Below, in pieces: positions 1 through 10,105 of a DNA stretch of 64,000 nucleotides. The notes beneath the pieces were generated by a model. The model was not told the DNA's origin and searched no databases. It worked only from the letters and a program-made list of their open reading frames with translations. Made by a program: the position numbers and the translations under genes. This stretch comes from Corynebacterium imitans (lineage in GTDB: Bacteria; Actinomycetota; Actinomycetes; Mycobacteriales; Mycobacteriaceae), in contig NZ_CP009211.1 of assembly GCF_000739455.1 (NCBI RefSeq), forward strand, positions 248,001-312,000, read 5' to 3'. Position 1 is the stretch's first letter, and each line of letters begins with the position of its first letter.

Positions 1-1206
1 GTTGAGCTCGGCGTACTGCGCGGTGGTCACCGGGTGGACCTCGGAAGGGGCGTGGCCGACCCCGATGAACACGGCCATGGCGATCTCGTCGCGGCCTACG
101 GCATCCCCGTCTGAGGTGAGGTTGTAGACCCCGTACTCGGCCTTGGTGCGCAGCAGGTGCGCGATGCCCTTGGCCAGGTCCTCTGCGTAGGTGGGCCGCC
201 CGCGCTGGTCCATGATCACCTTCGGCTCCACCCCGCGCGCGGCGAGGCCCGCCATGGTGGACATGAAGTTGTTGCCCTCGCCGAAGACCCAGGCGGTGCG
301 CACCACGTAGTGCTTGCGCGCCACCTGCGCCGCCGTATCGCCCGCGGCTTTCGACGCCCCGTAGGCCGACAGCGGCGACGGCAGCTCCGCCTCATCGTGG
401 ACCTCGTTGGTGCCGTCGAAGATGTAGTCGCTGGAGACGTGCACGAGCGTCAGATCATGTGCGTTGCAGATCGCCGCCAGGCGCGCTGGGGCCTCGGCAT
501 TGACCGCCCAGGCGGTCGCCCGGTCGTTCTCGGCACCGTTGACGTCGTTGTAGGCCGCGCAGTTGATCACCGCCCAGTACTGGGAAAAGTCCAGCTCCGG
601 TATGTCGGTGAGGTCGAACTCTGCGCGGGTGAAGAAGTCGGCTTCCTCGGCACTGTAGATCTGCTTGAGCGCCCGGCCCAGCTGGCCGTTCGCGCCGGTG
701 ATGAGGATTTTGCGGGGAGGGACTGGCGTGGCGTCGGCAAGCGCAGGGTGCGCCTTGTCCGCCTCGGAGAGTTCAGTGGGTTGCAGCGGCCACTCGATCT
801 CCTGGTAGGAGCAAAACGCGTACGACCCGTCCGGGTTGTAGCGCTGATTGACCAGGTAGATGTAGGAGGTGTCGTCCTCGAGCGCCTGGAAGCCGTTGGC
901 CACCCCGCGCGGGACAAACACCGCCGTGTCCGGGCCGACCTCCAGGCCAAAAGTCTTGCCATAGGTGGGCGAGCCTTCTCGCATATCCACCCACGCGGCG
1001 TAGACGCGGCCCGTGGCTACCGAGACCCACTTGTCCCAGGGCTCGGCGTGCATCCCGCGGGTCGCGCCGCGCCGGGCGTTGAGGCTCACGTTCTGCTGCG
1101 CGGGCACAAGCGCCTGGCCGGCCCAGTTCTCCTTGAACCAGCCGCGGTTGTCCTCGTGGACGCGCAGCGAGTGGATTTGCAGGCCTTCAATCGGGGTGTC
1201 AACCAT
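1..1206 (-). CDS. rmlCD: RmlCD fusion: dTDP-4-dehydrorhamnose 3,5-epimerase / reductase (3' end outside window)
   Basis: Bifunctional enzyme for the last two steps of dTDP-L-rhamnose synthesis, which supplies the rhamnose linker between peptidoglycan and arabinogalactan. Residues 1-160 match RmlC: RGMHAEPWDKW carries the likely catalytic His53, followed by VDMREGSPTYGK and VPRGVANGF. A Rossmann motif, LITGANGQLG (about 168-177), opens the RmlD half, followed by SSDYIF and YGASK. The start is ATG at 1206, ten bases after the rmlB stop. The frame is open to base 1, so the C-terminus is missing here. The RmlC-RmlD fusion is typical of corynebacteria. Last visible gene of the cmtB-to-rmlCD block. 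Confidence 0.93.
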   Translation of the reverse strand, partial: MVDTPIEGLQIHSLRVHEDNRGWFKENWAGQALVPAQQNVSLNARRGATRGMHAEPWDKWVSVATGRVYAAWVDMREGSPTYGKTFGLEVGPDTAVFVPRGVANGFQALEDDTSYIYLVNQRYNPDGSYAFCSYQEIEWPLQPTELSEADKAHPALADATPVPPRKILITGANGQLGRALKQIYSAEEADFFTRAEFDLTDIPELDFSQYWAVINCAAYNDVNGAENDRATAWAVNAEAPARLAAICNAHDLTLVHVSSDYIFDGTNEVHDEAELPSPLSAYGASKAAGDTAAQVARKHYVVRTAWVFGEGNNFMSTMAGLAARGVEPKVIMDQRGRPTYAEDLAKGIAHLLRTKAEYGVYNLTSDGDAVGRDEIAMAVFIGVGHAPSEVHPVTTAQYAELN

Positions 1207-1216
1207 GCGGGTCAGT

Positions 1217-2221
<1,005 letters not shown>

Positions 2222-3406
2222 CTACTTTACCGCCCGGCGCAGGCCGGCGATATGCACCAGCGAACCCGCGGCCGGCCCCAAGAAAAGGGCAGTGCTTACC
2301 GACGCCACGTGGCCGCCTGCGGCCGCCGGCGCCCCAAACACGATGCCGAAAGCAACGACAGTTGCGGTGAGCCAGCCGGCCACGTACCAGCCGTGGCGCT
2401 CCAGGGCGAGTACAGCCACCCCGGTAATCATCAGCGCGCCCATCCAGGCGGACGCGAAGGTAAGTACGCCGAGGGTGAGCCCGCTCATGGCGTACTCGGG
2501 GGAAAAGAGTAGCCGCAGAATCAGCGGGCCGAGGGCCCAGGCGGCAACGAACCCGACCGCGCCGAGCGCGAGCACCGCGGCGATCGGCATAGCCAGCGCT
2601 GCGTAGATGCGGTCGCGGTGCTCGACGAAGCGGACCACGAGTGCGGACTGGAAGCGCTGCAGCGGCACGAGCACCGGTGCGCGCGTGAGGATCACCGCGT
2701 TGATCAGCGCAGCGACCGGCGCGGCTGGGAAGGCGGCGTTGATCACGGCCGGGAAACCCGTGATCAGCACGGCCGAGGCCCCGGAGGCCACCATCGCGCT
2801 GAGCATGCGGCGCACGAACATCCCGTGGTTCACATCCACCGGCACGTGCAGGTGCTCGCGGCGCAGCAGGACAAGCCAGCTGGCCGCGCCGATGACGGTG
2901 ATGACGAGGAAGACGGTGACTCCCCAGCCAGCCGCCCAGGCCGCCACAGCAAGTACCAGGCGCACGCCGGAATCCAGGGCGAAGAGGCCGGCGTAGCGAT
3001 CCCAGGCCTGCATGCCGGAGAGGATGCCCGCCAGCACAGCCTGGAAGGCGTAGCTGGCCAGACCGATCGTCATGAGCGCGGTGGCGGTACCGGGGGACTG
3101 CGGTACGACCAACCCCATGAGCAGCACCCCGCCGAGGGCGACGACGATCAGCACGATCGCGGCTAGGCGTGCGCCGATGCGCCAGGGGTTCGCCGCGCCC
3201 AGCTTCTTCGTCTCGCGGGCGGAGGCGACTGCGCGGGTGGTCTCGTGCGTGATGCCGTCGATAAGCCCGGTGCCCGCGAAGAACACACTCCAGAACGCGG
3301 CGAAGTAGCGGTAGCCGGTCTCCGCGTCGAGTGCGCGGGCGGCGACCCACAGGACGACGAAGCCGCTGATCGCGGCGAAGATCGTCGCCAGCGTCAGGTT
3401 CCTCAC
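2222..3406 (-). CDS. Polytopic membrane protein, MOP/Wzx flippase-like
   Basis: A 394-residue integral membrane protein with about ten to twelve hydrophobic segments starting at the N-terminus (TLATIFAAISGFVVLWVAAR). The overall pattern resembles polysaccharide exporters of the MOP superfamily, and its place between a peptidase and the rhamnose genes fits lipid-linked glycan transport. No substrate can be read from sequence. The start is GTG at 3406, overlapping the stop of the upstream S9 peptidase gene (GTGA), which implies translational coupling. Confidence 0.65.
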   Translation of the reverse strand: MRNLTLATIFAAISGFVVLWVAARALDAETGYRYFAAFWSVFFAGTGLIDGITHETTRAVASARETKKLGAANPWRIGARLAAIVLIVVALGGVLLMGLVVPQSPGTATALMTIGLASYAFQAVLAGILSGMQAWDRYAGLFALDSGVRLVLAVAAWAAGWGVTVFLVITVIGAASWLVLLRREHLHVPVDVNHGMFVRRMLSAMVASGASAVLITGFPAVINAAFPAAPVAALINAVILTRAPVLVPLQRFQSALVVRFVEHRDRIYAALAMPIAAVLALGAVGFVAAWALGPLILRLLFSPEYAMSGLTLGVLTFASAWMGALMITGVAVLALERHGWYVAGWLTATVVAFGIVFGAPAAAGGHVASVSTALFLGPAAGSLVHIAGLRRAVK

Positions 3407-5394
3407 TTTTTAGACTCCGCGGCAGTGTCGCCGATCTTCTCCTCGAGCCAGGCGTAGATCATGGCTTCCACGCGCGCGACCTGCGCATTATCGGCAGCGC
3501 CGGCGTGGCCGCCTGCGGTGTTTTCAAAGTAGTCCACCGGCTGGCCCGCCTCCCACAGCGCGAGCGCGAAGGTGCGCGCGTGCGCGGGGTGGACCCTATC
3601 GTCGCGGGTCGAGGTGGTCACCAGCGCCGGCGGGTACGCGGGCGTGCTGGCCACGTTCTGCAGCGGCGACCAGGTCTCGATGAAGGCGCGCTGCGCCGGG
3701 TCGTCCGGGTCGCCGTACTCGGCCATCCAGGACGCACCCGCGGAAAGCGTGTGGTAGCGCAGCATATCCGTCAGCGGCACCTGCACTACGGCCGCGCCGA
3801 AGCACTGCGGGTACTGCGTGAGCGCCCCGGAGGTGAGCAGCCCGCCGTTGGAACCGCCGCGGATGGCGATCTGCGCAGGTGTTGCGTAGCCGCGCGCCAC
3901 GAGATCCTCGAGTACGGCGCGGTGGTCCTCCCACACCTTGTGGCGGTGCTCCTTGACCGCTTGCGAGTGCCAGTGCGGGCCGAACTCGCCGCCGCCGCGC
4001 AGGTTGGGCTGGACGTAGAAGTAGCCCTTGGACAGCCAGGCGATCCCGCGCAGGTTGGAAAAACCGGGGGTGAGTGAGACCTCGAAGCCGCCGTAGCCGC
4101 CCACCAGCGTCGGGCGCGCACCACGCGAGAAGTCACCGGTGATGTAGTAGGGGATCTTCGTCCCGTCCGCCGAGGTCGCCCAGTGCTGGCGGGTGGTCAG
4201 TCCCGCGGTGTCGAAGAGGGCGGGGGCGTGCTTGATTTCGGTGGGCGTGGCGTCGAGAAGCAAAAGCGTGCTCGGCGTGGTGAAGCTGGCGACGTTGAGC
4301 CAGACCTCATCGCCGTCGAGCGGGCTGGTGGCGACGATCGACGCGGTCGCCGCCTCGGGCAGGGCCACCTCGGTGCGCTCCCACGTGCCGAGGGTGAAGC
4401 GTGAGATGCGCGTGGCGACGTTTTCCAGCGTGGTGACGTAGATGCCGGTGGCGGTCACCGAGAGATCTTCGACCGCAGCATCGCTCACGAGCAGCGTGAA
4501 CTCGCGCGCGCCTTTGAGAAAAGCGTTGAGCTCGATCACGGCGAGCGCCCCGGCCGGGACCGTCTGCTCGCCCGCGGTGTAGTCCGTGCGCGGCAGGATG
4601 AATAGCCACTGTTTGTAGGGCACCGCGGTGCAGTCGGTCGGCAGGTCGAGCTCGACGCCGTCGACCCAGGTCCGCGAGGTGTAAAAGTCCAGCGCGCGGG
4701 TGCAGATGGTGTGCTCGAACCCCGGGGTGGGGTCGAAGTGCGCGCCCACGGCCACGTCGGACGGCTCGCCGCGGAAGATCTCCTCGGCCTGACCAAGGTC
4801 GGTGCCGCGGTGCCAGCGCCGCACCTGTGCCGGGTAGCCCGACTGGGTGAGCGAGTCTTCGCCCAGGTCGGTGCCCACCAGCAGCGTGTCGCGGTCGACC
4901 CAGCTCACGTCCGTTTTCGCTTCGGGGAGGTAAAAGCCCCCGTCGACGAAGGCGCGGCGGGCCAGGTCGAATTCGCGGATGACCACGGCGTCGGCACCGC
5001 CGCGCGAGAGACGCAGCAGTGCGCGGTCGTGCTCCAGCGGCAGGACGGTCGCGCCCTTCCACACCCAGTCTTCGCCCTCGGCCTGGGCCAGGGTATCGAC
5101 GCTGACCAACACTTCCCACTGCGGCTCATCCGAGCGGTACTCGTCCAAGGTGGTGCGACGCCACACGCCGCGCGGGTTATCGGCGTCGCGCCAGTAGTTG
5201 TAGAGGTACTCGCCGCGGCGCACCACGTACGGGATGCGGTCGCTGGTATCGAGCGCGGCGCGCAGGCGCGAGCGCAGCTCGGCGGTGTCGGGGCTCTCGA
5301 GTGCGTCCTCGGTGGCGCGCGACCACGCGGTGGCCCAGTCGAGCGCCTCGGAGCCCGTGATGTCGTCTAAAAGGTGCGGGTCAATGGGGCGCAT
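3403..5394 (-). CDS. Prolyl oligopeptidase family serine peptidase (S9)
   Basis: 663 residues: an N-terminal beta-propeller-like part, then a C-terminal alpha/beta hydrolase. The nucleophile sits in GGSNGG (Ser515). The likely Asp lies in TRDDRVHPAHA (about 598-599) and the His in GGHAGA (about 630). There is no signal peptide, so it is probably cytoplasmic. Prolyl oligopeptidases cleave short peptides after proline; the physiological substrate is unknown. Its ATG follows the cmtB stop with no gap, and its stop overlaps the next start, so it is part of a tight operon with cell-envelope genes. Confidence 0.88.
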   Translation of the reverse strand: MRPIDPHLLDDITGSEALDWATAWSRATEDALESPDTAELRSRLRAALDTSDRIPYVVRRGEYLYNYWRDADNPRGVWRRTTLDEYRSDEPQWEVLVSVDTLAQAEGEDWVWKGATVLPLEHDRALLRLSRGGADAVVIREFDLARRAFVDGGFYLPEAKTDVSWVDRDTLLVGTDLGEDSLTQSGYPAQVRRWHRGTDLGQAEEIFRGEPSDVAVGAHFDPTPGFEHTICTRALDFYTSRTWVDGVELDLPTDCTAVPYKQWLFILPRTDYTAGEQTVPAGALAVIELNAFLKGAREFTLLVSDAAVEDLSVTATGIYVTTLENVATRISRFTLGTWERTEVALPEAATASIVATSPLDGDEVWLNVASFTTPSTLLLLDATPTEIKHAPALFDTAGLTTRQHWATSADGTKIPYYITGDFSRGARPTLVGGYGGFEVSLTPGFSNLRGIAWLSKGYFYVQPNLRGGGEFGPHWHSQAVKEHRHKVWEDHRAVLEDLVARGYATPAQIAIRGGSNGGLLTSGALTQYPQCFGAAVVQVPLTDMLRYHTLSAGASWMAEYGDPDDPAQRAFIETWSPLQNVASTPAYPPALVTTSTRDDRVHPAHARTFALALWEAGQPVDYFENTAGGHAGAADNAQVARVEAMIYAWLEEKIGDTAAESKK

Positions 5395-6540
5395 TTACAT
5401 CCCAAAGGCCGGGGCGATCGTGGTGAACCAGGCCTTCTTGATGTCCTGGCGCCAGTAGCCCCACGAGTGCGTCCCCGCGTTGCGGAACTCGTAGTGCGCC
5501 GGGATGTTCAATCCCTCCAGCTTGGCGCGCAGGTCGTGCGAGCACTGGTTGATCGCGGCCTCAATCGCGCCGCCTTCCACCTGCAGGGTGGTGGCGGCGA
5601 TACCGGCGGCGACCTCCGGCACGCCTGCCTCGCCGACCAGGTAGCTGACCTGGTCCTGACGTCCGGCAAGGCCGGTAGACGTAGAGATGTACAGCTTGGT
5701 GCCGCGCAGGCGCTCCGCATTGAGCAGCGCGTCGTTCCAACGGTTCTTCGGCCCACCCATCGGACCCCACATCTGCTCCGGGGTGATCTGCTGGAAGTTC
5801 GGCACGTGCGAAGCGCGGTTGACGGTGACACGCCCGTAGTTGTAGCCGTGCGGCGAGGACGTCGAGGCGCACCCGGAGAAGGAAGCGGCCGCATCATAAA
5901 AGCCTGGGCGGTGCTCCGGGAGCACCAGGGAGGTAGTGCCGGACATGGAGAAACCAACGATGGCGCGGCGGTTATCCGCGTTCAAGGTGCGTTCGATCGG
6001 GCCCGGCAGCTCCTTGGTCAGGAAAGTCTCCCACTTCTGCGGGCCCTTGAGGTAGCGGCCCTGCGGGTTGGGATCTACCCAATCCGTGTAATACGAAAAC
6101 GCGCCGGCCTGGGGGATGACCACGTTGACGCCCTTGCCCGCGAAGAACTCTCGGACTTCAAAAGACTTCAGCCAATCCTGGTCCTGCTCTGCGCCGCCCG
6201 CGCCGTTGAGCAGGTAGATGATCGGTGCGTTTGCGACACGCTGGCCCGCTGGGTTGGTAGCCGGGACGACGGCGATGGGGATATCGCGGCGCATCGACGG
6301 CGAGTACACCTTGTAGGACAGCACGTTGCGGTGGTCGACCTGCTTGGTCCAGGACTGCGGTTGGTTCAGGTTCAGCGCCAGCGGCGGGTTGCTGCGGGCA
6401 TCCCACGGCTTGACCACGCCGACCGGGCTGTCACCGGCAACCTGGCCTGCGGTGACGGTGGCGGCGTCGGCGGGGGCTGCCACACCGCAGGTCAGCGCCA
6501 GCGTCGAGGCGAGAGCGGCAACTACGCGCTTCATCTTCAT
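5395..6540 (-). CDS. cmtB: Trehalose mycolyltransferase (antigen 85/Cmt family)
   Basis: Secreted acyltransferase that moves mycolic acids between trehalose and other acceptors in the outer mycomembrane. It has an N-terminal signal peptide (MKMKRVVAALASTLALTCG, cleavage probably near ADA). The esterase fold carries the nucleophile motif GFSMSG (Ser198) and a C-terminal HSWGYW with the catalytic His. Start 6540 is preferred over an upstream in-frame ATG because AAGGA lies about ten bases before it and the signal peptide then begins at residue 1. It heads the minus-strand operon. The symbol follows the C. glutamicum cmt locus near rml and lpd; which paralogue it is remains uncertain. Confidence 0.88.
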   Translation of the reverse strand: MKMKRVVAALASTLALTCGVAAPADAATVTAGQVAGDSPVGVVKPWDARSNPPLALNLNQPQSWTKQVDHRNVLSYKVYSPSMRRDIPIAVVPATNPAGQRVANAPIIYLLNGAGGAEQDQDWLKSFEVREFFAGKGVNVVIPQAGAFSYYTDWVDPNPQGRYLKGPQKWETFLTKELPGPIERTLNADNRRAIVGFSMSGTTSLVLPEHRPGFYDAAASFSGCASTSSPHGYNYGRVTVNRASHVPNFQQITPEQMWGPMGGPKNRWNDALLNAERLRGTKLYISTSTGLAGRQDQVSYLVGEAGVPEVAAGIAATTLQVEGGAIEAAINQCSHDLRAKLEGLNIPAHYEFRNAGTHSWGYWRQDIKKAWFTTIAPAFGM

Positions 6541-6712
6541 CGGTCCGGGTTTCCTTAACTTTTCTGTTCGGGGGAAGTTGGCAAACACCGCTCCGCGCGG
6601 CTGTGACGGAAGTTCATCATACGTTACTCGTGGGGCAATTGGGGTTTACGTGTGCGACAATGGGCCGCACAGTTTGTAATATTCGTGCCAGCAAAAGCGA
6701 ACATAGAGATGT

Positions 6713-6746
6713 GTGCCTTGCAATCCACTGCAAGTCCTACTGGCAC
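6713..6746 (+). promoter_or_regulatory. Hairpin in the leader of the 36-codon gene
   Basis: CTTGCA (6717-6722) and TGCAAG (6729-6734) form a perfect six-base stem with a six-base loop. GTGCC (6713) and GGCAC (6742-6746) can extend it across an internal bulge. It ends about 30 bases before the ATG at 6777. It could stabilise the small mRNA or control ribosome access. Seen directly; function is inference. Confidence 0.45.
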
Positions 6747-6776
6747 CTGCCCCGAGAAGAGAAAGAGGTCCCTTTT

Positions 6777-6887
6777 ATGAATGGTTTGGAAGCACTCCAG
6801 GTTCAGATCAACACCGTGCTCGGCGAGCTCATCCACGTTGGCTCGTCGATGTCGTCGACCATCGCCTACGGCATGGGGATGTTCTAG
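6777..6887 (+). CDS. 36-residue small protein, possible mycomembrane porin/mycoloylated peptide
   Basis: ATG at 6777 follows a purine-rich GAGAAGAGAAAGAGG ribosome binding site. The gene encodes 36 residues with no signal peptide, starting MNGLEALQVQINTVLGEL, and ends with four serines in a short stretch and YGMGMF. Hydrophobic residues recur at helical spacing, suggesting an amphipathic helix. It stands alone between two mycolyltransferase genes and is followed by a strong terminator, so it is probably a separate transcription unit. Corynebacterial PorA, PorH and ProtX are similarly short, lack signal peptides and are O-mycoloylated on Ser. I recognise no direct homologue, so the role is inferred from size and context. 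Confidence 0.6.
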   Translation: MNGLEALQVQINTVLGELIHVGSSMSSTIAYGMGMF

Positions 6888-6902
6888 CCCTTTTTGCGGC
6901 GG

Positions 6903-6953
6903 AGAAAGCGCCCTGGTCGCAGCTTGTCAGTTGCGGCGAGGGCGCTTTACTTT
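6903..6953. terminator. Bidirectional terminator hairpin
   Basis: AAAGCGCCC at about 6905 is complementary to GGGCGCTTT at about 6943, with extra pairing between CGCA and TGCG inside. It lies between the convergent small gene and the second mycolyltransferase and can serve both strands. Confidence 0.75.
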
Positions 6954-6966
6954 GTCGGGCCGTGTG

Positions 6967-8457
6967 TTAGGCGTCCGGGAGGAGCGCCGGGCGGATCACG
7001 GTCTTCCAGGACTCACGCATGTCCTCCAACCAGGACGGCCAGGAGTGCGTGCCGGTAGCGCGGAAGTTGTAGTGCGCAGGAATGCCCTTGGCGTTGAGCT
7101 TGGCGCGCAGGTCGTGCGTGCAGGCATTCATCGCGCCCTCGATCGCGCCGCCTTCAACCAGCAGCGTCATGTGGTTAGAAAACGCCTGGCTGGAGGTCAG
7201 CCCGCGCTTGTTCTTCAGGTAGCCGATCATGTCGGTCTCGCTGGTCAGGCCGGTGCCCGAGGAGATGTAGAGCTTGGTGCCGCGCAGGTGCTCGGCCATC
7301 ACCAGTGCGTCGTTGTAGCGGTTGTACTCCGATCCCATCGGGCCCCACAGCTGATCCGGGGTGATGCCGCCCGCGCGGTTGACGGTCAGGCCCACGAAGA
7401 AGGAGGGCAGCGGGGTAGAGGTGGCGGCGCAGCCGGAGAAGGAGCCGACCGCGTCGTAGAAGCCGGGGTTGTGCTCGGCGAGCAGCAGCGAGGAGGTTGC
7501 CGACATGGAGAACCCGGACACGGCGCGCTTATCGTTCGCGTTCATGTATGGCTCGATCGACTGCGGCAGCTCCTTGGCCAAGAACGTCGACCACATCTGC
7601 TTGCCATTGAGGTAGCGGTTCTTCTCAGGCACGGTGAGCCAGTCCACGTAGTAGGAGAACGCGCCCTCCATCGGGATGACCACGTTCACCGGCTCATTGC
7701 CGAGGGTCTTGTAGATCGTGCCCGCGGCCTGCGCCAGCCAGTCGGTGTTCTGCTCGGAGCCGCCAGCGCCGTTGAGGAGGTAGTAGGTCGGCGCGTTGTC
7801 GATCGGCTTGCCTGCACTATCGGTCGCGCGGATCATCGCGACCGGGATGTCGCGCTCCATCGACGGCGAGTACACCTCGAGCGCCTCGCCGCCTGGGAAC
7901 TGCTTGACCTTCTGAATCCAGGACTGCTCCCCGCCGTCGGTCGACGGCAGCGAGCGCGAAAGCGGCTTGACGGTACCCGCAGGGCTCTCCTGTTCCTCCG
8001 GCATGTTGGCCAGCTTCTCCGGGTCGGTCTCCGGGCCTGCCAGCGCGTTGTCCAGCACCTCGCCCAGGTCGCCCTCCTCGCCGGTGGGTTTGGACGCACC
8101 GATGTCCTCGCCCTCGGGCAGGTCGCTGTCGACGGGCGCATCCACCACGTCGACCTCATCGACCACCTCGACCACCTCGGTGGTGGTGGTGACCACGGGC
8201 TCTGCCGCTTCTTCGCTTGCCGACGGCGCGTTGTCGGCCGTGCCTTCAGTCGTGGTCGCGGCCGCAGCTGTCTCGGCTGCGCTTGTGGTGGAGCTGGTCT
8301 CCGGCACGGTCGCCTGCGTGGTCGACTGCGCCGCGGCGATGCGGGCGGTCTCCGTGTCAGACGAGTTGCTCGCGGTGAGGTGGACAGTAGTCGGGATCGC
8401 GGTTGCAGCGACGGCAAGAGCGGCGACGGCAGCGATCGCCGGGCGCGTCATTTTCAC
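6967..8457 (-). CDS. cmtC: Mycolyltransferase (antigen 85 family) with a long acidic N-terminal linker
   Basis: 496 residues. A signal peptide or anchor (about 1-25) is followed by about 135 residues of low-complexity sequence rich in Thr, Ala, Glu, Asp and Val, then the esterase domain. The catalytic motifs are GFSMSATSS (Ser317) and HSWPSW near the C-terminus. The catalytic part clearly resembles CmtB encoded at 5395-6540. The linker probably spans the periplasm or cell wall, as in PS1-like mycolyltransferases. The start is GTG at 8457; an ATG two codons later is possible. Divergent from lpd across 180 bases. The symbol is tentative. Confidence 0.85.
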   Translation of the reverse strand: MKMTRPAIAAVAALAVAATAIPTTVHLTASNSSDTETARIAAAQSTTQATVPETSSTTSAAETAAAATTTEGTADNAPSASEEAAEPVVTTTTEVVEVVDEVDVVDAPVDSDLPEGEDIGASKPTGEEGDLGEVLDNALAGPETDPEKLANMPEEQESPAGTVKPLSRSLPSTDGGEQSWIQKVKQFPGGEALEVYSPSMERDIPVAMIRATDSAGKPIDNAPTYYLLNGAGGSEQNTDWLAQAAGTIYKTLGNEPVNVVIPMEGAFSYYVDWLTVPEKNRYLNGKQMWSTFLAKELPQSIEPYMNANDKRAVSGFSMSATSSLLLAEHNPGFYDAVGSFSGCAATSTPLPSFFVGLTVNRAGGITPDQLWGPMGSEYNRYNDALVMAEHLRGTKLYISSGTGLTSETDMIGYLKNKRGLTSSQAFSNHMTLLVEGGAIEGAMNACTHDLRAKLNAKGIPAHYNFRATGTHSWPSWLEDMRESWKTVIRPALLPDA

Positions 8458-8628
8458 AGGTTGGCTCGCTTTCCTGAGTCTGGTGTGGGGATCGTTAGGG
8501 TATATAGTGCCAGATCGCTGAAGCGTTACCCAAGGGTAGCGGGCGTCGGAAAGCGGCGGGGCCGAGGCGAAGTCGGCGCAGGGGCACGCAAAATCGGGGG
8601 AGTCGTACCCAAAGTGCGGGAATACACG

Positions 8629-8634
8629 TATCCT
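8629..8634 (+). promoter_or_regulatory. -10 box of lpd (TATCCT), probable leaderless start
   Basis: TATCCT ends seven bases before the GTG at 8642. Transcription would then begin at or next to the start codon, and there is no ribosome binding site for either candidate start. Inference from spacing. Confidence 0.5.
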
Positions 8635-8641
8635 GATGGGC

Positions 8642-10054
8642 GTGAGTAAAGAACATTTTGACGTTGTTGTCCTCGGCGCGGGCCCCGGTGGCTACGTTGC
8701 CGCAATCCGTGCAGCTCAGCTGGGTAAAAAGGTTGCAGTTGTAGAGAAGCAGTACTGGGGCGGTGTGTGCCTGAACGTGGGCTGCATCCCGTCCAAGGCG
8801 TTGATTAAGAACGCCGAGGTTGCTGAAATTTTCAACCACGATGCCAAGACGTTCGGCATTAAGGGCGATGTGGAGTTTGATTACGAAGACGCCCACAAGC
8901 GCTCCCGCCAGGTCTCCAAGAAGATCGTCGGCGGCGTGCATTACCTGATGAAGAAGAACAAGATCACCGAGGTCAACGGTCTTGGCTCCTTCAAGGATGC
9001 GAACACGATCGAGATCACCGAGGGTGACGATAAGGGTAAGGTCGTCACCTTCGACGATTGCATTATCGCTACCGGTTCCGTCGTGCGCACCCTGCCGGGC
9101 ATTGAGCTGTCCGAGAACGTGGTGTCCTACGAGGAGCAGATCCTGAATCCGGAGGCTCCGGAGAAGATGGTCATCGTCGGTGCCGGTGCCATCGGTATGG
9201 AGTTCGCCTACGTGCTGTCCAACTACGGCGTGGACGTCACGGTGGTGGAGTACATGGACCGCGTCCTGCCGAACGAGGACAAGGACGTGTCCAAGGAGAT
9301 CGCCAAGAAGTACAAGAAGCTCGGCGTGAAGCTTCTGACCGGCCACGCCACCACCGCGGTGCGCGACAACGGTGACTCCGTTGAGGTCGACATTAAGAAG
9401 AACGACTCCGAGAAGGCCGAGACGCTGACCGTGGATCGCGTGATGATCTCCGTCGGCTTCGCCCCGCGCGTTGAGGGCTACGGCCTGGAGAACACCGGCG
9501 TGGAGCTGACCGACCGCGGCGCGATCGACATTGATGAGCGCATGCGCACCAACGTCGACCACATCTACGCCATCGGCGACGTGACCGCCAAGCTGCAGCT
9601 TGCGCACGTGGCGGAGGCCCAGGGCATCATTGCTGCGGAGACCATCGCTGGTGCGGAAACCCTCGAGATCGAGGACTACATGATGACCCCGCGCGCTACC
9701 TTCTGTAACCCGCAGGTCGCCTCCATGGGTTACACCGAGGAGCAGGCGAAGGAGAAGTGGCCGGACCGCGACATCAAGGTCGCAACCTTCCCGTTCACCG
9801 CGAACGGCAAGGCGGTCGGTCTGGCCGAGACCGCTGGCTTTGGCAAGCTCGTCGCAGACGCCGAGTTCGGCGAGATCCTCGGCGCACACCTGGTTGGCCC
9901 GCACGTCTCTGAGCTGCTGCCGGAAATCACCCTGGCGCAGCGCTTCGACCTCACCGCCGGTGAGATCGCGCGCAACATCCACATCCACCCGACGCTGTCT
10001 GAGGTGCTCAAGGAGATCGCGCACGGCGTCGAAGGCCACATGATCAACCTGTAG
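8642..10054 (+). CDS. lpd: Dihydrolipoamide dehydrogenase (E3)
   Basis: Flavoprotein disulfide reductase that reoxidises dihydrolipoamide in the pyruvate and 2-oxoglutarate dehydrogenase complexes. It shows the FAD motif [10 protein letters not shown], the redox-active pair [13 protein letters not shown], the NAD motif [13 protein letters not shown], a second FAD contact in YAIGDV and the C-terminal HIHPTLSE. The 470-residue length fits the family. GTG at 8642 is chosen because the -10 spacing suggests a leaderless mRNA and the resulting N-terminus ([11 protein letters not shown]) has normal length; ATG 8636 is the alternative. A strong terminator follows, so it is monocistronic. Confidence 0.95.
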   Translation: MSKEHFDVVVLGAGPGGYVAAIRAAQLGKKVAVVEKQYWGGVCLNVGCIPSKALIKNAEVAEIFNHDAKTFGIKGDVEFDYEDAHKRSRQVSKKIVGGVHYLMKKNKITEVNGLGSFKDANTIEITEGDDKGKVVTFDDCIIATGSVVRTLPGIELSENVVSYEEQILNPEAPEKMVIVGAGAIGMEFAYVLSNYGVDVTVVEYMDRVLPNEDKDVSKEIAKKYKKLGVKLLTGHATTAVRDNGDSVEVDIKKNDSEKAETLTVDRVMISVGFAPRVEGYGLENTGVELTDRGAIDIDERMRTNVDHIYAIGDVTAKLQLAHVAEAQGIIAAETIAGAETLEIEDYMMTPRATFCNPQVASMGYTEEQAKEKWPDRDIKVATFPFTANGKAVGLAETAGFGKLVADAEFGEILGAHLVGPHVSELLPEITLAQRFDLTAGEIARNIHIHPTLSEVLKEIAHGVEGHMINL

Positions 10055-10078
10055 AAGGCCACGAACGCATCTGAAACT

Positions 10079-10105
10079 CGCCCCGGTTTTGCCGGGGCGT
10101 TTTTC
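10079..10105 (+). terminator. Intrinsic terminator of lpd
   Basis: CGCCCCGG, a short TTTTG loop, CCGGGGCG, then five T. A textbook rho-independent terminator 25 bases after the lpd stop. Confidence 0.93.

Noticed and set aside
5880..5895. GCGGCCGC sites at about 5885, 8258, 11090, 14779 and 24870 as further palindrome copies.
   Set aside because: They share only the eight-base core, which is expected often in DNA of this composition; the AGTCY/RGACT arms are missing.
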